Of a DNA stretch of 64,000 bases, positions 11,395-21,535 are shown in pieces. Source of the DNA: Paracoccus litorisediminis (lineage in GTDB: Bacteria; Pseudomonadota; Alphaproteobacteria; Rhodobacterales; Rhodobacteraceae); contig NZ_WMIG01000001.1 of the NCBI RefSeq assembly GCF_009711205.1, positions 930,001 to 994,000 of the forward strand, given 5' to 3'. The translations under genes were made by a program, and so were the position numbers. How positions within the stretch are numbered: the first letter of the stretch is position 1; each line of letters begins with the position of its first letter. The notes beneath the pieces are model-generated. The model worked only from the letters and a program-made list of their open reading frames with translations, searched no databases and was not told the origin of the DNA.

Positions 11395-12070
11395 CCCTGC
11401 TGCCGACATAGTCACGCAACAGCGCGACCCGACGCGGGCGAAAGCTGGTCGGGCCGCGCTCCATCCGTGTGATGCGGGGAACGTGAAACACGCGGAAATC
11501 CTCGCGCAGACGGCAATGGGCCAGCAGCATCATGCTGTTGTCGCTGTAGCTCAGGCCCAGAGGCCAGATCTCGCGCTGGCTGGGCTGGTCGTTCAGGTCC
11601 AGATAATCGATCAGCAGACTGCGTTCCTCCCATAGCGACTGACGCAGCAGGTCCATGTCGACCGACGGCGCGGGACGGGTAGCCGCTGGCCGGAACAGCC
11701 GCATGGTCGCATGCATGGCGTGACGGCCCTGCGATTCCGGCAGAGTGGCAATGATCCGGGCCAGCGCGTCCTCTCCGGCGCGGGCCAGCGCGTCATCGGC
11801 CAAAGCCCGTAGGCCGGAAACGGCCAGCAGCAGCGCCTCGATTTCCAGCCGCGAGAAGCTTTGCGGCGGAAGCGCCGGGTCCTCGGTCAGGGAATAGCCC
11901 AGACCCGCCTCGCCATCGATGAGGGCGCCCCCGGCGCGCAAGGTGGCGATGTCGCGGTAAAGCTGGCGGGGCGACACCCCGGTTTCGTCCGCCAGACGCG
12001 CGGCGGTGACCGGCGCAGGCAGGCGGCGCAACGCATCCATCAGTCGCATCAGCCGGTCGGTACGGGACAT
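11372..12070 (-). CDS. YafY-type HTH/WYL-domain transcriptional regulator
   Basis: 232-residue regulator. An N-terminal HTH (about 1-55: RLMRLMDALRRLPAPVTAARLADETGVS, then LYRDIATLRAGGA) is followed by a WYL ligand-sensing domain (SLLIDYLDLNDQ ... IWPLGLSYSDN). The WYL triad itself is not conserved. The start is placed at MSRTDRLMRLM because the HTH begins there; a longer in-frame extension would run into the divergent GST promoter. It is divergent from a GST gene with only 61 bases between them, and two tandem CTGTCA repeats lie in that gap. Control of the GST gene is inferred from this arrangement. Confidence 0.88.
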   Translation of the reverse strand: MSRTDRLMRLMDALRRLPAPVTAARLADETGVSPRQLYRDIATLRAGGALIDGEAGLGYSLTEDPALPPQSFSRLEIEALLLAVSGLRALADDALARAGEDALARIIATLPESQGRHAMHATMRLFRPAATRPAPSVDMDLLRQSLWEERSLLIDYLDLNDQPSQREIWPLGLSYSDNSMMLLAHCRLREDFRVFHVPRITRMERGPTSFRPRRVALLRDYVGSRATRPPAG

Positions 12071-12071
12071 A

Positions 12072-12087
12072 CTGTCACCTTCTGTCA
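12072..12087. promoter_or_regulatory. Tandem CTGTCA repeats, possible operator
   Basis: CTGTCA occurs at 12072-12077 and again at 12082-12087, exactly one helical turn apart, between the divergent WYL regulator and GST genes. Position and spacing suit a regulator-binding site, but nothing proves binding. Confidence 0.4.
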
Positions 12088-12131
12088 GCAGGGATGGCGC
12101 ATCCTGCCCGCATCCACAACAGGAGGCCAGC

Positions 12132-12725
12132 ATGCTGACCCTATTCCATTCGCCGAAAAGCCGCTCGACCAGCATCCTTTCCCTGCTGCTCGAACTCGAT
12201 GCGCTTGATGAGGTCGAGATCCGTCATGTCACCATTCCGCGTCAGGACGGCTCGGGCGGGCGCGATCCCGCCAACCCCCACCCCGAGGGCAAGGTGCCCT
12301 ATCTGGTGAACGGCCATGACCATATCCGCGAACGCGGCGCGATCATGCTGTATCTGACTGACCTGTTCCCCGAGGGGCGCATGGGCCCTCTGCCCGGCGA
12401 TCCGAAGCGCGGCGAATATCTGAGCTGGCTGTTCTGGTATCAGGGCGTGGTCGAACCGGTCGCGGTTCTGGAGTTCACCGGGCTGAAACACCCGGCGCTG
12501 CAGGCCACTTTCCGCGATTACGACACCATGCTGGCGCGGCTGGATGAGGTGCTGACCCGCCAGCCTTGGCTGCTGGGCGACAGTTTTTCAGCTGCCGACC
12601 TGCTGGTGGCGGGACCGTTCATCTATTTCGGCGACGTGATGAAAAGCACCCCCGCCGTCGCGGAATGGGCAGGCCGGGTTCAGTCGCGCCCGTCGATGGC
12701 GCGGACCGCGGAACTGGACGGCTGA
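12132..12725 (+). CDS. Glutathione S-transferase family protein
   Basis: 197-residue GST. The N-terminal thioredoxin-like domain starts MLTLFHSPKSRSTS, where a serine or arginine of SPKSRS should contact glutathione. It continues with HPEGKVPYL (the cis-Pro region) and ERGAIMLYLTDLF (gamma-glutamyl contact). The helical C-terminal domain includes LLGDSFSAADLLVAG, the usual N-capping/hydrophobic staple motif. The start is fixed by AGGAGG five bases upstream. The substrate cannot be told from sequence. The divergent WYL regulator probably controls it. The 3' end overlaps the convergent DMT gene by 46 bases. Confidence 0.9.
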   Translation: MLTLFHSPKSRSTSILSLLLELDALDEVEIRHVTIPRQDGSGGRDPANPHPEGKVPYLVNGHDHIRERGAIMLYLTDLFPEGRMGPLPGDPKRGEYLSWLFWYQGVVEPVAVLEFTGLKHPALQATFRDYDTMLARLDEVLTRQPWLLGDSFSAADLLVAGPFIYFGDVMKSTPAVAEWAGRVQSRPSMARTAELDG

Positions 12726-13603
12726 GGCGGCGCGGCGGCGGGCAGCCGGGCCAGTTGCACCATCAGGATGCCTGCCGCCACCACGCCCGCGCCGATCACG
12801 TCCGAGGCGCCGAACCGTTCGCCCAGCAGTGCTGCGGCAATGGCCACGCCGAAGATCGGCGACAGGAAGTGAAAGGTCGCGGCCCGGACCGCGCCGACGC
12901 GGCCGACCAGCAGAAACCAGATCCATGTCGCGCCGATTCCCGGTGCCAGCACCGTGTAAAGGAAGGACCACAGCAGGCGGCCGCTCCATTCGACGGGGCG
13001 GCCCCATTCCATGATCGCGGCGGGAATGGCCAGCGTGACCGCGCCAACCGCCATCTGCATGGCAACGATGGTCATCATGTTGGGACTGCCGCCGACACCG
13101 CGCGCGGCCAGCGTTGCCACCGCCAGCGCCACCACCGCGATCAGGCACAGGATCATGCCCGGCACGTCCAGCCCGTGCTTCAGCCGCACGCCCATGATCA
13201 CACAGACCCCGATGACGCCCAGCACCAGCCCGGCCACCGCCATCGGCCGCAGTTTCTCGCGGTAAAGCAGCCAGCCAAGGAACGCCACGACCAGCGGCAT
13301 CATCGAGGCGATGATGGCGGCAGCCGAGGCCTCGACATGCTGCATCGCGATCCAGTTCAGCCCCAGATACAGCGCATTCTGGCAGATGCCAAAGATGATG
13401 ACGGTGCGCCATTCGGCCCGGCTAAGGCGCAGGCTTTGCCCCATCGCCAGCGCCAGCGGCATAGCGATGACCGCTGACAGCGCAAAACGGATGACCAGCG
13501 CGGTCAGGGGCGGCGCGGCGGTGACAATGATCCGCGTCGTGGTGAATGCCGAGGCCCAGAACAGTGCGAACCCGACCCCCATCGCAATTGCCCGCAAATC
13601 CAT
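12680..13603 (-). CDS. EamA/DMT superfamily exporter
   Basis: About 307 residues forming ten hydrophobic helices in two EamA repeats. The first repeat has PPLTALVIRFALSAV and the second has a matching GVGGSPNMMTIVAMQ start and FHFLSPIFGVAIAALLLGE near its end. Such carriers export small metabolites such as amino acids or purines; the substrate cannot be predicted. The chosen ATG (MDLRAIAMGVGF) begins directly before helix 1; an alternative start seven codons upstream would add charged residues. The gene runs into the GST gene from the opposite side, and the stop codons lie within the overlap. Confidence 0.88.
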   Translation of the reverse strand: MDLRAIAMGVGFALFWASAFTTTRIIVTAAPPLTALVIRFALSAVIAMPLALAMGQSLRLSRAEWRTVIIFGICQNALYLGLNWIAMQHVEASAAAIIASMMPLVVAFLGWLLYREKLRPMAVAGLVLGVIGVCVIMGVRLKHGLDVPGMILCLIAVVALAVATLAARGVGGSPNMMTIVAMQMAVGAVTLAIPAAIMEWGRPVEWSGRLLWSFLYTVLAPGIGATWIWFLLVGRVGAVRAATFHFLSPIFGVAIAAALLGERFGASDVIGAGVVAAGILMVQLARLPAAAPPQPSSSAVRAIDGRD

Positions 13604-13707
13604 GTCCTGCCGCCCTCGCGTCAATCCGTCACAGCTGGGCTACCATACGAGGAAGCGCGCGCAAGGCAAAAGCCGCAGACCGGCGGAACCCCGCATGCAT
13701 GCGCATG

Positions 13708-13738
13708 AAAAAGGGGCCGCGCAGATCTGCACGGCCCC
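13708..13738 (-). terminator. Rho-independent terminator of the HU gene
   Basis: Read on the minus strand, a 7-bp GGGGCCG/CGGCCCC stem encloses a GCAGATCTGC palindrome that can extend the hairpin. It is followed immediately by five T's. This is a textbook intrinsic terminator 22 bases after the HU stop. Confidence 0.9.
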
Positions 13739-13759
13739 GAATCTGTGATCCGCCAAGGA

Positions 13760-14059
13760 TCAGGCGTTGACGCTGTCTTTCAGCGCTTTCGCGATGGTGA
13801 TCTTGACCACCTTGTCGGCGGGCTTGGTCATCATTTCCTGGGTCTGCGGATTGCGGACCTGACGCTCGGGGCGGGCGCGGCAGGCGACTTTGCCGATGCC
13901 CGGCAGGGTCAGAGCGCCGCCATCGGCGACGGTCTTGGCGACAACGGCCGAAAGCGCGTCCAGCGCAGCGGTAGCGGTCTTCTTGTCGCTGCCCATTTCT
14001 TCGGCCAGCGTGGCGACCAGCTGGGTCTTGGTCATCGGTTTGGAAGCGGCCTGAGCCAT
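13760..14059 (-). CDS. HU family DNA-binding protein
   Basis: Histone-like nucleoid protein of 99 residues. The helical dimerisation half contains MTKTQLVATLAEEMGSDKKTATAALDAL. The beta-arm region has LPGIGKVACRARPERQVRNPQTQ, in which the usual GRNPxT tip is altered to VRNPQTQ. HU bends DNA and compacts the nucleoid. The start is set by a GAGGAGA ribosome site. The gene stands alone, with about 150 bases of upstream non-coding sequence and its own terminator, which suggests a strong independent promoter. The short N-terminal MAQAASKP extension is common in Rhodobacteraceae HU proteins. Confidence 0.94.
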   Translation of the reverse strand: MAQAASKPMTKTQLVATLAEEMGSDKKTATAALDALSAVVAKTVADGGALTLPGIGKVACRARPERQVRNPQTQEMMTKPADKVVKITIAKALKDSVNA

Positions 14060-14213
14060 TAGTCTGTCTCCTCGTTGTTTCCCATTCGGGAAATTTTCGG
14101 ACGCCACCTTGGCGGCATGCGCGTCGCTACACAAGCTTTTTGAGAAGGGTGCAAGCCATTTTTGGCGGATTATCCCCAGCAAACGCTGCGAAACAAGCCG
14201 CCATGCAGGCCCG

Positions 14214-15698
14214 TTACAGGAACGCCGTCTCGTTGAATGAGCGCAACTTGCGCGAATGTATCCGATCAAGCGGAGTCGCGCGCAGCTTCTCCATTGCACG
14301 AATTCCGATCATCAAATGATTGGCAACTTGCGTGCGATAGAAATCCGTGGCCATGCCGGGCAGCTTCAGCTCTCCGTGCAGGGGCTTGTCGGAAACGCAC
14401 AGCAAGGTGCCGTAGGGCACGCGGAAGCGGAAACCATTCGCGGCGATGGTCGCGCTTTCCATGTCCAGCGCCACCGCCCGCGATTGCGACAGGCGCTGCA
14501 CCGGGCCGGACTGGTCGCGCAATTCCCAGTTGCGGTTGTCGATGGTGGCGACGGTGCCGGTCCGCATGATGCCCTTCAGCTCATAGCCTTCCAGCTGCGT
14601 GACCTCGGCCACGGCGTCCTGCAACGCCACCTGCACCTCGGCCAAGGCCGGGATCGGCACCCAGACCGGCAGGTCGTCATCCAGCACGTGATCCTCGCGC
14701 AGATAGGCATGGGCCAGCACAAAATCACCCAGGGACTGGCTGTTGCGCAGCCCGGCGCAATGGCCGACCATCAGCCAGGCATGGGGCCGCAGCACCGCGA
14801 TATGGTCGGTGGCCGTCTTGGCGTTCGAGGGCCCCACCCCGATGTTCACCAGCGTGATTCCATCACCATCCGGGCGCTTCAGGTGATAGGCGGGCATCTG
14901 CGGCGTCTTGGCACCGGTGACCAGCAGATCCTCGGGGCGTTCAAGGATCTGGTTTCCGGGTGCGACGAATTCGGTATAGCCCGAATCCGGATCGCCAAGG
15001 GCGCGACGGGCGAAGGCCTCGAATTCATCGACGTAGAACTGGTAGTTGGTGAACAGCACGAAATTCTGGAAATGCTCGGGCAGGGTCGCGGTGTAATGCG
15101 ACAGCCGCGCCAGCGAATAATCCACGCGCTGCGCGGTAAAGGGCGCCAGCGGATGGCTGCCATCCGGGTTCGGCCCGGCGGTGCCGTTCACGATGTCGTC
15201 GTTCATCGTGTTCAGGTCGGGCACGTCGAAAACATCGCGCAGCGGGAAGGACAGAACGCCCTCCTGCGGCACATTCAGCGTGCTTTGCGTCGCCACCGCG
15301 AAATGCACCGGCATCGGCGTGTCGCTGTCGCCCACTGCAACCGCGACGCCGTGATTCTTCATCAGCAGGGCGATCTGTTCGGTCAGGTAGCCGCGGAACA
15401 GGTCGGGCCGCGTCACCGTGGTCGAATAGCTGCCCGGCAGCGCGACATGGCCGAAGGACAGGCGCGAGTCGGTCTTGGCATGGCTCGACACGATCATCCG
15501 CAATTCCGGATAAAAGGCGCGGTAGCGGGCCTGCGGCTGCGTGCCCTCAAGCGTGGCCATGAAACGGTCCAGCAGGAAATGCGAGGCACGCTCATAAAGC
15601 TTGATCAGATGGGCAACGGCGGCATCGGGGTCGTCGAAATAGACCATTCCTGCCACTTCGGGGGTCTCGACCGGCAATTGCCGATGGTCGGTCATCAT
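14214..15698 (-). CDS. amn: AMP nucleosidase
   Basis: 494 residues, close to the 484 of E. coli Amn. The enzyme splits AMP into adenine and ribose 5-phosphate and so adjusts the adenylate pool. An N-terminal regulatory domain (about 1-180) is followed by a nucleoside-phosphorylase-like catalytic domain. That domain has [34 protein letters not shown] and [21 protein letters not shown], where the Met-Glu-Ser segment binds ribose. The start MMTDHR is chosen because AAAGGAG lies eight bases upstream. It is divergent from a flavin oxidoreductase with a 95-base intergenic region containing a TGCCAG/CTGGCA inverted repeat at 15725-15748. Confidence 0.94.
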   Translation of the reverse strand: MMTDHRQLPVETPEVAGMVYFDDPDAAVAHLIKLYERASHFLLDRFMATLEGTQPQARYRAFYPELRMIVSSHAKTDSRLSFGHVALPGSYSTTVTRPDLFRGYLTEQIALLMKNHGVAVAVGDSDTPMPVHFAVATQSTLNVPQEGVLSFPLRDVFDVPDLNTMNDDIVNGTAGPNPDGSHPLAPFTAQRVDYSLARLSHYTATLPEHFQNFVLFTNYQFYVDEFEAFARRALGDPDSGYTEFVAPGNQILERPEDLLVTGAKTPQMPAYHLKRPDGDGITLVNIGVGPSNAKTATDHIAVLRPHAWLMVGHCAGLRNSQSLGDFVLAHAYLREDHVLDDDLPVWVPIPALAEVQVALQDAVAEVTQLEGYELKGIMRTGTVATIDNRNWELRDQSGPVQRLSQSRAVALDMESATIAANGFRFRVPYGTLLCVSDKPLHGELKLPGMATDFYRTQVANHLMIGIRAMEKLRATPLDRIHSRKLRSFNETAFL

Positions 15699-15793
15699 GC
15701 GCGCTGCTCCTTTTTCCGGAACTGTGCCAGCCGCCATCGGCACTGGCAAGCGGGCTGAGGCGCGCCTATCTGACATGCAAAGGAGTGATCCCG

Positions 15794-16780
15794 ATGCAAT
15801 TTTCCATTCTTGATCTGGCCGTCGTGGCCGAGGGCTCGGATGCCCGTCAGGCCATCGCCAATTCCGTGGCGCTGGCACAGGCCGCCGAGGACTGGGGCTA
15901 TCACCGCTTCTGGCTGGCCGAGCATCACAATATGCCCGGCATCGCCAGCGCGGCGACCTCGGTGCTGATCAACCATGTCGCCGGTCAGACCCGGACAATC
16001 CGGGTCGGCGCGGGTGGCGTCATGCTGCCCAATCACGCGCCTCTGGCCATTGCCGAACAGTTCGGGACGCTGGCCACCATCCATGGCGACCGCATCGATC
16101 TGGGGCTTGGCCGCGCGCCGGGCGGCGATGGCGCGGTGATGCATGCGCTTCGCCGCAGCATGTCGCGCAACGAGGACTTCCCGAACGACGTGGTCGAGCT
16201 GCTGCGCTATCTGGGCCCCGAGCAGCCGCAGGCCCGCGTTGCCGCCCATCCCGGTCAGGGCACGAATGTTCCGGTGTGGATTCTGGGCTCGTCGCTTTAT
16301 GGTGCCAGTCTGGCTGCGGCGTTGGGTCTGCCCTATGCCTTTGCCAGCCATTTCGCGCCCGGCGATCTGGATCAGGCCGTGCAACTTTACCGCGAACGCT
16401 TCGAGCAGACGCCCTTTGGCGAGCGTCCGCGCTTCATGCTGGCGGTGAACGTGATCGTCGCTGATACCGACGCGCAGGCGCAGCGGTTGCGCACCAGCCA
16501 GATGATCAGCTTTGCCCGGTTGCGGCTGGGCACTCCGGGGCTGCTGCCGCCGCCGGTCGATGACATCTCGCAGGAAGTTCCGGCGGCGGTTCTGCCCTCG
16601 GTTCAGCAGGCGCTGTCGGTCAGCGCTGTCGGTGCACCCGCGACCGTCACCGCGCAGTTGGACGGTTTGATCGCCCGTTACCGCCCGGATGAGCTGATCC
16701 TAGTCGGCAATATCTACGACCAGCAGGCTCGCCATCGCTCGTTTGAAATGGCCGCCGAGATCCTGCGGGGCCGGGCATGA
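15794..16780 (+). CDS. LLM-class flavin-dependent oxidoreductase (luciferase-like)
   Basis: 328-residue bacterial-luciferase-like monooxygenase of TIM-barrel type. It has the typical [19 protein letters not shown] segment, [22 protein letters not shown] (FMN phosphate region) and [14 protein letters not shown]. This matches the MsnO8/YhbW-like subgroup that uses reduced FMN. The ATG with AGGAG eight bases upstream is preferred over a GTG three codons earlier that lies inside that ribosome site. The substrate is unknown. It overlaps the following epimerase-like gene by 4 bases (ATGA), so the two are translationally coupled. Confidence 0.9.
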   Translation: MQFSILDLAVVAEGSDARQAIANSVALAQAAEDWGYHRFWLAEHHNMPGIASAATSVLINHVAGQTRTIRVGAGGVMLPNHAPLAIAEQFGTLATIHGDRIDLGLGRAPGGDGAVMHALRRSMSRNEDFPNDVVELLRYLGPEQPQARVAAHPGQGTNVPVWILGSSLYGASLAAALGLPYAFASHFAPGDLDQAVQLYRERFEQTPFGERPRFMLAVNVIVADTDAQAQRLRTSQMISFARLRLGTPGLLPPPVDDISQEVPAAVLPSVQQALSVSAVGAPATVTAQLDGLIARYRPDELILVGNIYDQQARHRSFEMAAEILRGRA

Positions 16781-17634
16781 GGATGCTGGTCCTTGGCCAT
16801 GGCTATTCCGCTGGCTTCCTGACGTCGCTCTTGCGGGCCGAAGGCTGGGAGGTGACCGGCACGACCCGCAGCGCCCCCAAACGCGTCGCCGCAACCGGGG
16901 CCGAGCCGCTGCTATGGCCGGGCGATGTGCCCGCGATCCGCGAGCGCATCGCACAGGCCGATGCCATCCTGATCTCGGCCGGACCGGAAGCGGGCAGCGA
17001 CCCTGCCCTGACCGAGTTCGCCGACGATATCGCGCGCGCCCAGCCGCGCTGGCTGGGTTATCTGTCGACGACTGGGGTTTACGGGGATCACGCTGGCGGC
17101 TGGGTCGATGAGACGACGCCCCTGACCCCTTCGACCCGTCGCGGGGTCGAGCGGGTGGCAGCCGAGCAGGGCTGGCAGGAACTGGCTGCGGCCAACGGCC
17201 TGCCGCTGCATATCTTTCGCCTTGCCGGGATCTATGGGCCGGGGCGTGGCCCCTTCGCCAAGGTCCGGGCGGGCACGGCGCGGCGCATCGTAAAGCCCGG
17301 ACAGGTGTTTTCCCGCATCCACGCCGAGGATATCGCGCAGGTGCTGCTGGCCTCGATCAAGGCCCCGCGCGCGGGCGGGATCTATAACCTGTGCGACGAT
17401 GACCCTGCCCCACCCGAGGAAGTCATCGCCCATGCCGCCACCCTGCTGGGCCTTCCCCTGCCACCGGCCGAGGATTTCGCCACCGCCGAAATGACGCCGA
17501 TGGCCCGGTCTTTCTATGCCGAAAGCAAGCGCGTCTCGAACCGCCGCATCAAGGAGGAGCTGGGCATTGCCCTGATCCACCCCGATTACCGCAGCGGATT
17601 GGCGGCGCTGCTGCTGGCCGCCCCTGACGACTGA
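16777..17634 (+). CDS. NAD(P)-binding SDR/epimerase-like protein (YeeZ type)
   Basis: 285 residues. The Rossmann start [16 protein letters not shown] is a variant of GxGxxG. The gene continues with [21 protein letters not shown], the extended-SDR Ser/Thr-Tyr region, and [13 protein letters not shown] with [16 protein letters not shown] near the substrate end. It resembles E. coli YeeZ, a stand-alone epimerase-like protein whose reaction is not established. The usual YxxxK dyad is not obvious, so catalytic competence as a dehydrogenase is uncertain. It is coupled by ATGA overlap to the flavin oxidoreductase upstream and converges tail-to-tail, 3 bases apart, with the SH3 gene. Confidence 0.82.
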   Translation: MRMLVLGHGYSAGFLTSLLRAEGWEVTGTTRSAPKRVAATGAEPLLWPGDVPAIRERIAQADAILISAGPEAGSDPALTEFADDIARAQPRWLGYLSTTGVYGDHAGGWVDETTPLTPSTRRGVERVAAEQGWQELAAANGLPLHIFRLAGIYGPGRGPFAKVRAGTARRIVKPGQVFSRIHAEDIAQVLLASIKAPRAGGIYNLCDDDPAPPEEVIAHAATLLGLPLPPAEDFATAEMTPMARSFYAESKRVSNRRIKEELGIALIHPDYRSGLAALLLAAPDD

Positions 17635-17637
17635 CGG

Positions 17638-18408
17638 TCAGCGCGCGATCGAGCAGCAGCCGGTCAGCATCCGCGACGGCATGTCCTGACCGTCAAGGAT
17701 GACCGACACCGCCAGTGCAAAGTCGCGATCCGACATCCCGTCGCTGCATTGCGCCGGGCGCATGAAGGCGGTGACCCGGCCCTTGCCGTCGCCGGCGATC
17801 AGGCCGCGGGTCGGTTCGCCCTCGATGCCGCGATCCATGACCTTGCGCAGTTCCAGCTGGCGCTCGGGTTGATCGGGCTCGGAAAAGACCAGCCCGGATT
17901 TCACGGCTTTCAGTGACCAGAACGGTTCGGTCCCGCTGCAGTGCAGGCTTTGTGGCAGCGAAGCGGGCTGCCAGATGCCGGGTTCCAGTTTCAGGAAGCG
18001 CAGGGCAACCCAGCCGGTCTGTTCGCCGACATTGACCTTGCCCCATTTGCCCTCGCGGTCGCGGGCCAGCAGTTCGATCCCCTTGGCGGTGGCGGGCAGC
18101 GTCGCGATGACCTTGCCCTGCCCGTCCGGCGTTTCGCGCACGTTCAGCGTGTCCCATGTCTCGACCACAGTGACGTCGTAGAGATTGGGCAGATATTCCG
18201 GCGGCCTGGCCTGCGCGGCCTGTGCCGGAGCCGGGGCCGGTGCAGCAGGAGCCGCTGCCGGAGCGGGCGCGGCCGGCTTGGCAGCCTCGGCTGCCGGGGC
18301 GGGTGCAGCTGCCGGGGCCGATTTCGGCGCGGCAGCGGCGGGGGCCTCCTGCGCGTTGAGCGCCAGCGGCAGGGTCAGCGCAAGTCCGGTCATAAGGATA
18401 CGCAGCAT
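17638..18408 (-). CDS. Exported SH3-domain protein with Ala/Pro-rich linker
   Basis: About 256 residues. A signal peptide (MLRILMTGLALTLPLALNA) comes first, then roughly 60 residues of Ala/Pro/Lys linker. A bacterial SH3 domain (about 85-145: YDVTVVETWDTLNVRETPDGQGKVIATLP ... GWVALRFLKLE) follows, and a C-terminal domain contains LHCSGTEPFWSLK, as in COG3650-type periplasmic proteins. It probably lies in the periplasm and may bind peptidoglycan or scaffold envelope enzymes. The start has AGGAAAG upstream. It sits 72 bases after dxs on the same strand and could be read from that operon. No catalytic residues are recognised. Confidence 0.8.
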   Translation of the reverse strand: MLRILMTGLALTLPLALNAQEAPAAAAPKSAPAAAPAPAAEAAKPAAPAPAAAPAAPAPAPAQAAQARPPEYLPNLYDVTVVETWDTLNVRETPDGQGKVIATLPATAKGIELLARDREGKWGKVNVGEQTGWVALRFLKLEPGIWQPASLPQSLHCSGTEPFWSLKAVKSGLVFSEPDQPERQLELRKVMDRGIEGEPTRGLIAGDGKGRVTAFMRPAQCSDGMSDRDFALAVSVILDGQDMPSRMLTGCCSIAR

Positions 18409-18480
18409 CGAGGGATCTTTCCTGTCAGTCGGTCCGTGCGCTTTCGCCACGGTTAGAGAATATGTTTCAGCCGGACCGGG

Positions 18481-20412
18481 TCACGCCCGCCGTTCGGCGA
18501 TCTGGGCGATGCCCAGCACTTCCAGCACCTTGGCCTTGATGTCGGGGGCGGACATGCGCGCCTCGCGGTACATGGCTTCGGGGCTGGCATGGTCGATGAA
18601 GGTGTCTGGCAGGACCATCTGGCGGAAGCGCAGCCCATCATCAAAGACGCCCTCGTCGGACAGAAGCTGCGCGACCAGACTGCCGAAGCCGCCGACCGAG
18701 CCTTCCTCGATGGTGATCAGCGCCTCATGCGTGGCCGCAAGGCGCAGGATCAATTCGCGGTCGAGGGGTTTGGCAAAGCGGGCATCGACCACAGTCGGCT
18801 GGATGCCAAGCGCCACCAGTTCCTCGCGGGCGCGCATGACCTCGGCCAGACGGGTGCCGAAGGACAGGATGGCGACGCGCTTGCCTTCGCAGATGACGCG
18901 GCCCTTGCCGATTTCCAGCGGCGTGCCGCGTTCCGGCATCTCGACGCCCATGCCCTCGCCACGCGGATAGCGGAAGGCAATGGGGCCGTCATTATGGGCA
19001 GCGGCGGTGGCAACCATATGGGCCAGCTCGGCCTCATCCGCGGCGGCCATGACCACCATGCCGGGCAGGTTCGCCATGAAGGCGATATCATAGGCCCCGG
19101 CATGGGTCGCACCGTCGGCACCAACCAGCCCGGCGCGGTCGATCGCAAAGCGCACCGGCAGGCGCTGGATCGCCACGTCATGCACGACCTGATCATAGCC
19201 GCGCTGCAGGAAGGTCGAGTAAAGCGCGCAGAAGGGCTTCATCCCCCCCGCAGCCAGCCCCGCCGCATAGGTCACGGCATGCTGTTCCGCGATGCCCACA
19301 TCGAAGCAGCGGCGTGGGAAGCGTTCCGCGAACAGGTTCAGCCCGGTCCCGTCCGGCATGGCGGCGGTCACGGCCACGATCTTGTCGTCGCGGCTTGCCT
19401 GATCGACCAGCGCCCGGGCAAAGACCGAGGTATAGCTGGGCGCATTGGATTTCGCCTTGGCCTGCGTGCCGGTCGCCACGTCGAATTTCGCGGTCGCGTG
19501 GCCCTTGTCGGCGGCGCGTTCGGCGGGGGCATAGCCCTTGCCCTTTTTCGTCACCGCATGGATCAGCACCGGGCCGGTCGCGCGCTCGCGCAGGGTGCGC
19601 AGCAGCGGCAGCAACTGGGTCAGGTCATGGCCGTCGACCGGGCCGACATAGGAAAAGCCCAGTTCCTCGAACAGGGTGCCGCCGATGGTCATGCCCTTGA
19701 GCATTTCCTTGGCGCGGCGCGCGCCTTCCTGAAGGGTCGGCGGCAGGAAACCCACCGCGCCCTTGGCCATGGCCTTGAGATCCTGCAGCGGGCGTTCGGC
19801 ATAAAGCCGGGTCAGATAGCGCGACAGCGCCCCGGTCGGCGGCGCAATCGACATTTCATTGTCGTTCAGCACCACGAACAGGCGCTTGCCCAGATCGCCC
19901 GCATTGTTCATCGCCTCAAAGGCCATGCCGGCGGTCATCGCGCCATCGCCGATCACCGCGATCGCATCGCCCGGATCGCCGCCCAATTCGCGCGCCATCG
20001 CAAAACCCAGCGCCGCGCTGATCGAGGTCGAGCTATGCCCGGCCCCGAACGGGTCATAGGGGCTTTCGGAACGCTTGGTGAAGCCCGACAGCCCGCCTTC
20101 GGTGCGCAGGGTGCGGATGCGGTCGCGGCGCCCGGTCAGGATCTTGTGCGGGTAGCATTGATGGCCCACGTCCCAGATGATCTTGTCGCGGGGCGTCTCG
20201 AACACGGCATGCAGCGCCACGGTCAGTTCCACGACGCCCAGCCCCGCGCCCAGATGGCCGCCCGTGCAGGACACGGCGCTGATCGTTTCGGCGCGCAGTT
20301 CGTCGGCCAGCTGGATCAGCTCTCGGTCGGTCAGCGCCTTCATGTCCGAGGGCAGGCTGACACGGTCAAGCACCGGCGTCGCGGGGCGGTCGGGTTGGTC
20401 GGTCTGGCTCAT
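18481..20412 (-). CDS. dxs: 1-deoxy-D-xylulose-5-phosphate synthase
   Basis: First enzyme of the MEP isoprenoid pathway: pyruvate plus glyceraldehyde 3-phosphate gives DXP. The length of 643 is normal. ThDP/Mg binding is seen at [18 protein letters not shown] (from 155) and NDNEMS; the conserved His lies in [10 protein letters not shown] near residue 53. The transketolase-like middle domain has [17 protein letters not shown] and [18 protein letters not shown]. The C-terminal domain has [13 protein letters not shown]. It lies 23 bases after ispA, so the same operon encodes an early and a later step of isoprenoid synthesis. AAAGGG provides a ribosome site for the ATG. Confidence 0.97.
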   Translation of the reverse strand: MSQTDQPDRPATPVLDRVSLPSDMKALTDRELIQLADELRAETISAVSCTGGHLGAGLGVVELTVALHAVFETPRDKIIWDVGHQCYPHKILTGRRDRIRTLRTEGGLSGFTKRSESPYDPFGAGHSSTSISAALGFAMARELGGDPGDAIAVIGDGAMTAGMAFEAMNNAGDLGKRLFVVLNDNEMSIAPPTGALSRYLTRLYAERPLQDLKAMAKGAVGFLPPTLQEGARRAKEMLKGMTIGGTLFEELGFSYVGPVDGHDLTQLLPLLRTLRERATGPVLIHAVTKKGKGYAPAERAADKGHATAKFDVATGTQAKAKSNAPSYTSVFARALVDQASRDDKIVAVTAAMPDGTGLNLFAERFPRRCFDVGIAEQHAVTYAAGLAAGGMKPFCALYSTFLQRGYDQVVHDVAIQRLPVRFAIDRAGLVGADGATHAGAYDIAFMANLPGMVVMAAADEAELAHMVATAAAHNDGPIAFRYPRGEGMGVEMPERGTPLEIGKGRVICEGKRVAILSFGTRLAEVMRAREELVALGIQPTVVDARFAKPLDRELILRLAATHEALITIEEGSVGGFGSLVAQLLSDEGVFDDGLRFRQMVLPDTFIDHASPEAMYREARMSAPDIKAKVLEVLGIAQIAERRA

Positions 20413-20435
20413 GGCTGACCCTTTCGTCTGGAATT

Positions 20436-21299
20436 TCAGGCGTCGCGTTCGATGATAAACCGCGCAAGCTGGCGCAGGTTTCCGGCATCGTCGCCATAGG
20501 GTTCAAGTGCGGCCTCGGCGGCACGGACCAGTTTGCGCGCCTTATCCTGCGCGCCGTCAAGGCCCAGCAGCGAAACAAAGGTCGCCTTGCCCGCGGCATC
20601 GTCCTTGTTCAGGCGTTTTCCGGTCTCGGCCTCATTGCCGGTCACGTCCAGAATGTCGTCCTGAATCTGGAAGGCCAGGCCGATATTGCGGGCATATTCG
20701 GTCAGGGCAGCGGTGTCCTCACCCGCCATGATCGCGCCTGCGGTGGCCGAGAACACGATCAGCGCGCCGGTCTTGGCGCCTTGCAGCCGCTTGATGGCGA
20801 TGATGTCCAGCGGCTGGATCGCGGTTTCGGCGGCGATGTCCAGCGCCTGACCCCAGACCATGCCGCGCGCACCAACAGCCTCGGCAAAGGTGCGGATCAG
20901 CGACAGGCGGGTTTCCGGGCCACCGATCTGGGCTTCGGTCAGCAGACCGAAGGCCAGCGTCTGCAGCGCGTCGCCGGCCAGAATGGCGGTCGCTTCGGAC
21001 CATTGGATATGGCAGGTCGGCAGGCCGCGGCGCAGGTCGTCGTCATCCATCGACGGCAGATCGTCATGGACAAGGCTATAGGCATGCAGCGCCTCGACAG
21101 CGGCGGCAACGGGCAGGGATTCGCGGTCGGACAGGCCGAAAAGCCGCGCCGATTCCATGACCAGAAAGGCGCGCAGCCGCTTGCCGCCGATACAGGCGTA
21201 GCGCATCGCGTCGGAAAGCTCGCCCGGCGGCAGATGCGCCATGGCCTCATCAAGCGCGGTCTGGACCTGCGCCTTCACATCCTCAAGGCGGGTTTGCAT
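20436..21299 (-). CDS. ispA: Polyprenyl synthetase (farnesyl diphosphate synthase)
   Basis: 287-residue short-chain trans-prenyltransferase that condenses IPP with DMAPP and GPP. The first Asp-rich motif is [10 protein letters not shown] (79-88), and the second is DDILD (214-218) inside [22 protein letters not shown] binds IPP. The position of the first motif after LHAYSLVH fits FPP synthases of the bacterial type. The ATG overlaps the xseB stop by one base (TGATG), which fixes the start. With dxs downstream it makes an isoprenoid unit feeding quinones, carotenoids and bactoprenol. Confidence 0.94.
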   Translation of the reverse strand: MQTRLEDVKAQVQTALDEAMAHLPPGELSDAMRYACIGGKRLRAFLVMESARLFGLSDRESLPVAAAVEALHAYSLVHDDLPSMDDDDLRRGLPTCHIQWSEATAILAGDALQTLAFGLLTEAQIGGPETRLSLIRTFAEAVGARGMVWGQALDIAAETAIQPLDIIAIKRLQGAKTGALIVFSATAGAIMAGEDTAALTEYARNIGLAFQIQDDILDVTGNEAETGKRLNKDDAAGKATFVSLLGLDGAQDKARKLVRAAEAALEPYGDDAGNLRQLARFIIERDA

Positions 21300-21535
21300 C
21301 ACAGCCCCTCGACGGGGACCGTGCCGGTCGGCTGGCCATTCGCGGCAAGGGTGATTTTCTCGACCCGTTCCTCGGCAGCGCGCAGGACCTTGTCGCAATG
21401 GGCGCGCAGCGCCGCACCGCGTTCGTAAAGCGCGATCGATTCCTCAAGCGTGGCCTCACCATGCTCAAGCTTGCCGACGGTCGCCTCAAGCTCGCGCATG
21501 GCTTCCTCGAAGGACATGTTTTCGATCCCGGTCAT
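21299..21535 (-). CDS. xseB: Exodeoxyribonuclease VII small subunit
   Basis: 78 residues with the XseB pattern: MSFEEAMRELEATVGKLEHGEATLEESIALYERG, two antiparallel helices that bind XseA. A short disordered tail follows. Exonuclease VII degrades single-stranded DNA in both directions. The large-subunit gene xseA is not in this window. The start codon overlaps the end of the deacetylase-family gene by 4 bases and the stop overlaps the ispA start, so it is tightly coupled on both sides. This position beside ispA/dxs is common in proteobacteria. Confidence 0.95.
   Translation of the reverse strand: MTGIENMSFEEAMRELEATVGKLEHGEATLEESIALYERGAALRAHCDKVLRAAEERVEKITLAANGQPTGTVPVEGL

Noticed and set aside
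18589..20418. Plus-strand open frame opposite dxs
   Set aside because: Gln/Arg/His-rich product typical of antisense frames; dxs is intact on the minus strand.
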